From: Nepenthes gracilis
Taxonomy: Eukaryota; Streptophyta; Magnoliopsida; Caryophyllales; Nepenthaceae
Direction of reading: 5' to 3'
Length of the DNA stretch: 64,000 bases
Assembly (NCBI GenBank): GCA_033239525.1
Contig: BSYO01000035.1
Location: 3,258,965 to 3,322,964, forward strand
The notes under the pieces were generated by a model. That model was not told the origin of the DNA and ran no database searches. It saw only the letters and a program-made list of their open reading frames with translations. This document shows, one piece after another, positions 58,080 through 64,000 of the stretch (its first letter is position 1; every line of letters starts with the position of its first letter). The position numbers were made by a program, and so were the translations under genes.

Positions 58080-60540
58080 GGGATACAAGTCATTGAAATT
58101 CCAAGGAATGATCAGTAAGAAGATTTTAGGATCTATCTTGGTGTAGCGAGTCATCTGTTGAAAGATGAGTGCTGAGCTTATTTGGCACATATGGTCACAC
58201 TTGGGAGATATTCCGTGATCATTGAAGGTATTTTGATCATCTACGAGTTTGAAGATATTTTTCAAAGGATTTGACCGGATTGTTTCCAGATCAGGCAATC
58301 AATTAGCTATCAATGTTATGCTTGGATTGGTGCCTACTTTGAAGGTTTTGAATGGGGTAGTCCTGTTTGAGTTGAAAAAAAATAATCAAAATAACAATTG
58401 CGAAATCTATTTGTGAAAGATTTTGTTTGGCCAAGGGTTTTGGCATAGGTGCTTTAGTGCTCTCTAGTGAAGAAAGATAGATTGATGGATTTATATTTGG
58501 ATTATTTGGGAATTGAATATGTATCATCTCTTAAGGATCAAGGATTCGACCCATTTCGAGAAGTTTGGATTTTCTCTAAGATTGAGTCGTGTTCAAGGTA
58601 CCATTGGTTGAGAAGTAAGCTAATGGATATGCATAGGACAGCTCTCAGGTCAAAGTGTTGCCACTGCGAAGTCTCGATGGTGCTTTTGGGTTGTCGAATG
58701 TTTGGGTATCTTTTATGGATATTATTGATTGGATTTTTAATGGTAATTGGATCAGTTGTGATTGTTTTATTTACAGTGGTTTTGTTTGTGGTAGTTTTAT
58801 TATCAGTGTTCTAATTCGTTTGAAGAATTTGGAGGAGTTTGAGACTCGATTGGGAAGTTTGTTACAAATTCTGAGAAGGCACCATCTTAGGTCATATTAG
58901 TTCTTAAGATGACATTTGGGAATCTGAAAAAGATGGCAGCATTGTCAAATTAGAAAAGACCGGCAATAGTCACGAGAGTGCTGAGTTTCTTCGATCTAGT
59001 TGGTCTTGATGGGAGATTCATTGAATATTTTTTGAGGATTGCAGTGTTAATGGCGCCCTTGGAATAGAAGCTTTGAAATGATGCTTGTGAGAAAAGTTTT
59101 CAGTAATTGAAGAATGGATTATCGTTGGCGTCGATTTTGTCGATCCCTGATGGATCAAAAAGATTGGTGATGTTCGGTGATGTTCGGTGATGCTCTTAAG
59201 AAAGATTTTGATATATTTGAATTTTGCATATCTGGTTCCTATCAAAGGAAAGTTTGGAATTAGTCTGAAAGTTTTTGTGCTAAGGTGCTGTGTCGAGAAT
59301 GCCAATAGGAAGATTTGGGCCAAAAGGAATTTCCTCTCTTTGCTGCCAGGATTGGATTCTTAGCAAAGCTCCTTTATGCGGGAGCAGCTTTTATGAAGAT
59401 TAGAGATGAAGTCTGTTTTTGGACGGGCCATCATGAAGTTGGATGTGATTAAGCCAGCACCTCGAGTCTACGAGGTAAAGTGATTTCTCAATTGCATATT
59501 TTAAAGGAAGCATGCTCTTGATGATTCTCTCATTAGAGCCTCAATTGATTGGATAAAAACTCAAAAGCCGATTGAATAGAAGCTCGGGAGCAAATAAGGT
59601 CATCCGCAGTTGTGATTGAGTTAGAGTTTTCCAAGTTCGATGGAAATATGGAAGACTCTCTATCTAGCAGAGTGGAGAGAGAGTTTGATGGTGGTTTGAT
59701 TACGAGCAGTGGCATGATGTATTTCGTGCCTAAAGGAAGAAGCTGAGAAGAATAAACTTTCGAGATTTTATTCTGGGTCTGCCTCAAGTAGCAAAGGACT
59801 TGATGGTCATTTGGATAAGGTTGAGCTAGCTGATGATGGATGAGCTGATGAAGTCGGTCTATCACTTGTCTATCAGGATATCATTTCCGAAATTGGTCAT
59901 TGGTATATTTTCGAGATGAGGAGATTGAAAGGTATTCTTACTTAGAGGCTTTTGATTATGATCTGAGGCTGAAAATCGATCTGAGTGAAGCAACGGAAGC
60001 GTGTAGACTCATGGCTATCAATCACATAAGTTGATTCGAGGTTTCAAGTAGGAGATCAGATTTGCAATTCGATTGGAGGTTCAAAAAGAGTAATCTCATG
60101 TTTCTGGAAGCTTCTTGAAGAAAAGATTTTTTAATTTTGGAGTTGAAGGACAATTGGAAGTAGAGGTCTATTGAGACAATTGAAGTTTTCACCAGTTTTG
60201 AGAGGTGGCCCATAGGTTGGCCTTTCTTCTAAATTTGATGGATGGATACAATATGTTTCATGTGAATAATCCTTCGCATGTGATTGGATTGGAGTCATTT
60301 TTGATCGATGGGAAGTGTTTTAGGTTAGATTGTGATTCGATTTTTTTTTTTTTTTTTTGGGAATAGGTTGGATCTGGTACAGTGGAATAAGACTTTTCTA
60401 TTGGCCATTATGCTTTTGAGGAATCTTTCAACTGAGGAAGCGTTAAGAGATCTTGAGAACAAGTCCAGGAGAACATCCGTATTTGTTGATGATCAGATTT
60501 GGATAAATCATTTGATCGAGAAAATTTATTGAGAAGATAA
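58080..60540 (+). pseudogene. Decayed pol: RT, RNase H, integrase C-terminus
   Basis: RT lead-in reads NQLAINVMLGLVPTLKV (~58296). MDLYLDYLGIEYVSSLKDQGF, FSKIESCSRYHWLRSK and TALRSKCCH (58480-58660) follow the family's CIDYR, FSKIDLRSGYHQL and TAFRTRYGH blocks. After a frameshift come GAFGLSNVWVSFMDII and CDCFIYSGFVCGS, where the DD catalytic pair is lost. RNase H lead-in (GRFIEYFLRIAVL, ACEKSFQ, ASILSIPDGS) lies at 58990-59160. The C-terminal integrase tail (LLAIMLLRNLSTEEALRDLENKSRR, frame 60332-60532) resembles the VLWRNHSVEEATWE chromovirus end. Stops are frequent. Confidence 0.75.
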
Positions 60541-60624
60541 AAAATTAAGTTGGGAAGAATGTCCTCATTGTATGGTAATTAAGGTCAAGATTGAGATGCA
60601 TAAATTTCAAGGACAAAGTTTTTG

Positions 60625-60636
60625 TAAGGGGGAGAA
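60625..60636 (+). other. Polypurine tract
   Basis: The sequence taagggggagaa directly precedes the LTR start TGTAATATTC, the usual arrangement in Tekay-type elements. Confidence 0.9.
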
Positions 60637-63024
60637 TGTAATATTCTGAATTTTTATTCAAATTAATTTAATATTAATTATAATTTTGGATAATTTGGAC
60701 GTGACAAAAAATTAATTTAATATTATGAATTTTGGAAGGATACTTAGATCAATTGTGCTGGCGTCCGGAGTGCGCCCGTATCGTCGCCCGGGTATAGATT
60801 CGGAATTTTGATTAAAAGAAATGGAAAAGCAAAATAGAAAATAATAATAATAATAATAATATATAAACAAAAAAAGAAAAAGAAAAAAACCAAAAAAAAA
60901 AAAACAGAAAACATAGAAGCAGATAAGAGAGAAGGAAAATCAGGGAGAAAGAGAAAATGAAGGTTTGCGTGAGAAGAGAGGAGAAAAGTGAGAGGGCCGA
61001 CGCAGGAGGCACGACCGGCTACCAACCTGAGAATCGACACTGGCAAGGCCGGCGAGGTGCGATGAGGAATCAACCGGTTGGGTGTTGATGGTGGCGTGTC
61101 GCTGAGGAGGCCACGTAGTGTGAAGGAGAATGGCGCATGGAGAGACGGACGATTGAGCAGCAGCGTTAGCGGTGGTGCGTAGTGGTGACTCAATGGCTGT
61201 CACCGGTAGCCAGTGGGGGTCAACCGGTCACCGGCGAGGTCGTGGGTGAGCAGCACGGAAGTTGCGCTGAGGAGAGAGAGGGGCTGGTCGTGGGTCATGC
61301 ACGGTAGTGAGAAAAACGGTGCCGTTCGGGTGTTTCCGGCATTCTTTCTTTAGATCTGCAAAGTATGAGGTCAAGGTAAGTATCTGTAAATCTCCTCTTT
61401 AGTTTGATTTTGCATCTGATGTATTTTAGGTACTGTATGAATTTTCACTAACATACAGGAATTTTCGTACACCAATTTTATTTATTCTGAGCATGTATTT
61501 GTAGTTTATTGGATTATTTTGGGGGCTTTAAATATGGGATTTATGATTTTGAAAATTTATTATTTTTCTGAAAGTCTAAAAAATTTATTAGACTCGGTGT
61601 ATATTTATATCAATATATGTAATGAAAATGTACACAAAACTTGCATAGGCCTTGTATTTTCACATGCACGAGTCGGGTTGTAATCACTACATTTGAATTT
61701 GGATTATTAAATTTTGGCTAGCTCCCGACGAGGAGATTATTTTGTTAATTGAAATCCTTTTTCGTTGGCAGGAAAGGTTTAGAGTAGTGACCCTTTCCAT
61801 TTGGATAATTTAATTTGACTTTAGAATATATTCAGACATCCCAATATATCTAACGAACTTGAGGAATGCACCCAAAGTCACGAGTAGCAAAACATAGTGA
61901 GCAACCTTATCTGTGGGTATAGAGTACATGGATTTTAGTCTTGGGTTATCGGGATTATGTGTAATCCTTCCTCAAGTTAGTATTTTAATAATCAGAATCC
62001 AAATTTAGGACATAATTTGTATTTCTTTATTGATTTATGTCGGATTTTGATTTGGACTTGTATTTTGGACTTGGATTTGAGATTCACCGATTTTGCCTTC
62101 AGTTGGGCCTTGGTATATCTCGTATAATGATTTTGATTATTTATTTTGATCCAAATCTTTGGAATTTCTATTGCGATGTTGCTCAGCTTCTGCGCACGCT
62201 TTTAGATCATTCGGCTATCGAATTCTACCCCATATCACAAGCTGATCGGGCATTTGATTTGGGCGTCGACTTGGACTCGAATAAGACATCGATTTTGGAA
62301 TTAGACCGAATCATCTCTATTTTGTTTATATATATATGTCCCGATGAGGACTACTTTTCGAATTCAGACATTTGTTTTAAATTTGGATATTTGTTTTGAG
62401 TACGATACTACTATTAAATTTTAGACTTTGGATCTTGGATTTTTATTGAATTTATTTTATTGGCGATTTAAATTTGTTCTGTAATTTGACTGAATTTTCA
62501 TCCTTTTGACCTTCCATCTGATTCATTGGACTCATTTTATCTAAATATGATACTTGTTGGATATTTGACTCACATTTTTTATTTTGACCATTCAGAGTAG
62601 AAGGTTCGGAAGTATTGTAGGAGTTAGGGCGTAATCCGTCAGCCATTCGTTTGATTTAGTAAGTTTTAGTTTGTTATGGTTAAAATTAAAAATTGGTATG
62701 AGTGTATTATGGATTTTGGCAGGGTATAGATCTATAGTTTTATTTTAAAATCCGTTGGGATATTTTATTATGTCTAATTCATAATTTTGGTTGGAATTGT
62801 TACATTCCTTCCGATGATTATGGAGCAGGTCGTATTATTTCTATTCGGATGGTTGTCCAATGAGGTCCTGTGTGGTTTTTAATTTGTATCGGGTCTTATT
62901 TATTTAGTTTTTCACGCCCGAATTTTTAGGACTTAATATTATTTGTTGGATTTAATTGGGACTTTAAATCTTAGAAATTATAATTAATTATTTAAATTGA
63001 ACTGCTTGGTTCGAGTTCGTGATA
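60637..63024 (+). repeat. Second LTR of Tekay-like array
   Basis: It is the 3' LTR of the first unit and also lies directly before a PBS (63029-63039) and a second, shortened internal region. It aligns with 54454-56837 end to end with many substitutions. Confidence 0.85.
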
Positions 63025-64000
63025 AAAGTGATATCAAAGAGAAGTCGTAAGGAGAGATACTTTGGGTCATTTTGGATAAATAATAGATTGAGCTTTTGGA
63101 CGTGATATATATTATCTTTGAAAGATGGTAGAAATTTTTGATTGTTGAGGCTTGAATTTGAATCAGATGGTCGAGTTATGAAGGTTTGTGTTTGGATTGG
63201 AAGGATGAATATCTGATAATGATAAGTCGTGCTAGCGATATAATGTTTGATTTTATATAGCATTTGTAGGAGGATTTTTGTTTGGTTTCTACAGATATGT
63301 GCATGTTTTGTTGGGTTTTGTGATTTTGGAAAAGAATTAGCAGACTTATCTGAAAATCGATCTGAGTGGAGCAGTGGAAGCGTGTAGACTCGTGGCTATA
63401 GATCACATAAGTCGATTCGAGGTTTCAAGTAGGAGATCAGATTTACAATTTGATTGGAGGTTCCAAAAGAGTAGTCTCATGTTTCTGGAAGCTTCTTGAA
63501 GAAAAGTTTTTTGAATTTTGGAGTTAAATGACAATTGGAAGTAGAGGCCTATTGTGACAATTGAAGTTTTCACCAGATTAGAGAGGTGACCCATAGGTTG
63601 GCCTTTCTTCTAAATTTGATGGATGGATACAATATGTTTTATATGAATGATTCTTTGCATGTAATTGAATTGGAGTCATTTTTTATCGACGGGAAGTGCT
63701 TTAGGTTGGAACTGTTATTCAATTTTTTGTAAAATAGGTTGGATCTGGTGCAGTGGAATAAGATGTTTCTATTGGCCATTATGCCTTTGAGAAATCTTTC
63801 AATTGAGGAAGCGTTAAGGGATCTTGGGAACAAGTCCAGGAGAACATTCCTATTAGTTCAGGATCTGATTTGGATAAATCATTTGATCGAGAAAATTTAT
63901 TGAAAAGATTAAAAATAAAGTTGGGAAGAATGTCCTTATTGTATGATAATTGAGGTTAAGATCGAGATGCATAAATTTCAATGATGAAATTTTTGTAAGG
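63025..64000 (+). mobile_element. Second, shortened Tekay-like internal region
   Basis: 63029-63345 matches 56842-57120 (PBS and leader). The sequence then jumps to the part matching 59965-60630 (integrase C-terminal region), losing about 2.85 kb. It ends at the window edge in 'ttgtaagg', the start of a PPT, so a third LTR should follow. The minus-strand ORFs 63403-63594 and 60022-60213 are the same shadow in both copies. Confidence 0.8.

Larger units (their letters stand above)
54454..63024 (+). mobile_element. Ty3/Gypsy chromovirus, Tekay/Del-like, decayed
   Basis: Two 2.4-kb LTRs (54454-56837 and 60637-63024) flank a 3.8-kb internal region with a damaged initiator-Met PBS, decayed protease tail, RT, RNase H and integrase, and a clear PPT. 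No gag is recognisable, and the internal region is short for this lineage, so part is probably deleted. Long LTRs, a tRNA-Met PBS and the RT and integrase motifs favour Tekay/Del. It was inserted into the 5' LTR of the Tat element. Confidence 0.8.

Noticed and set aside
1..64000. CRISPR array, bacterial operons, phage genes
   Set aside because: The tandem repeats present are transposon minisatellites and microsatellites; all gene motifs are plant retrotransposon or plant host type.

Overview
This window is nuclear DNA of a flowering plant, probably a eudicot (the order is not identifiable). It is AT-rich, with microsatellites and poly-A/T tracts, and it is dominated by nested, mostly dead LTR retrotransposons. 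Nothing looks bacterial, viral or organellar. I support one ordinary host gene: a 58-codon DEVIL/ROTUNDIFOLIA-like (DVL/RTFL) small-peptide gene on the minus strand at 23645-23821. Almost every other coding-looking stretch is a decayed gag, pol or antisense transposon ORF.

Layout. 1-1346: anonymous AT-rich DNA. 1347-21836: minus-strand Ty3/Gypsy DNA of one family ('F1', Tat-like) arranged LTR A - internal 1 - LTR B - internal 2 - LTR C. Internal 1 is interrupted by a plus-strand Tat-lineage element (2307-~6148, 3'-truncated). Internal 2 carries a 40-bp poly-A insertion with a 16-bp target duplication (12294-12349). It also carries a complete but non-autonomous minus-strand LTR element (12756-20265) with a perfect 5-bp target duplication, very large LTRs and only a gag remnant. 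21837-28114: unique-looking AT-rich DNA holding the DVL gene. 28120-33373: a complete Tnt1/Tork-type Ty1/Copia element with a 5-bp target duplication, readable from gag to RNase H but broken by ten stops and two frameshifts.

34228-34833: probable solo LTR. 35086-39401: 3' part of a minus-strand Tat-lineage element with an antisense 'putative gypsy-type transposon' ORF. 39402-42498: a 5'-truncated, older relative of the Copia element. 42499-44700: AT-rich spacer. 44701-54453: a nearly complete minus-strand Tat-lineage element with 3' LTR, two tandem-repeat zones, an antisense ORF with a putative intron, integrase, RNase H, RT, protease, gag and PBS. Its 5' LTR is cut after 49 bp by the next insertion. 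54454-64000: a plus-strand Tekay/Del-like Gypsy array, LTR - internal - LTR - shortened internal, which leaves the window at a polypurine tract.

The most noteworthy points are the hidden DVL gene, matching candidate introns in two divergent antisense retrotransposon ORFs, the W-box arrays in the Copia LTRs and the Tat 3' repeat, the multi-LTR arrays, and the micro-insertion. All boundaries and identities were judged by eye. Element lineages rest on recognised protein motifs, not on a database search.
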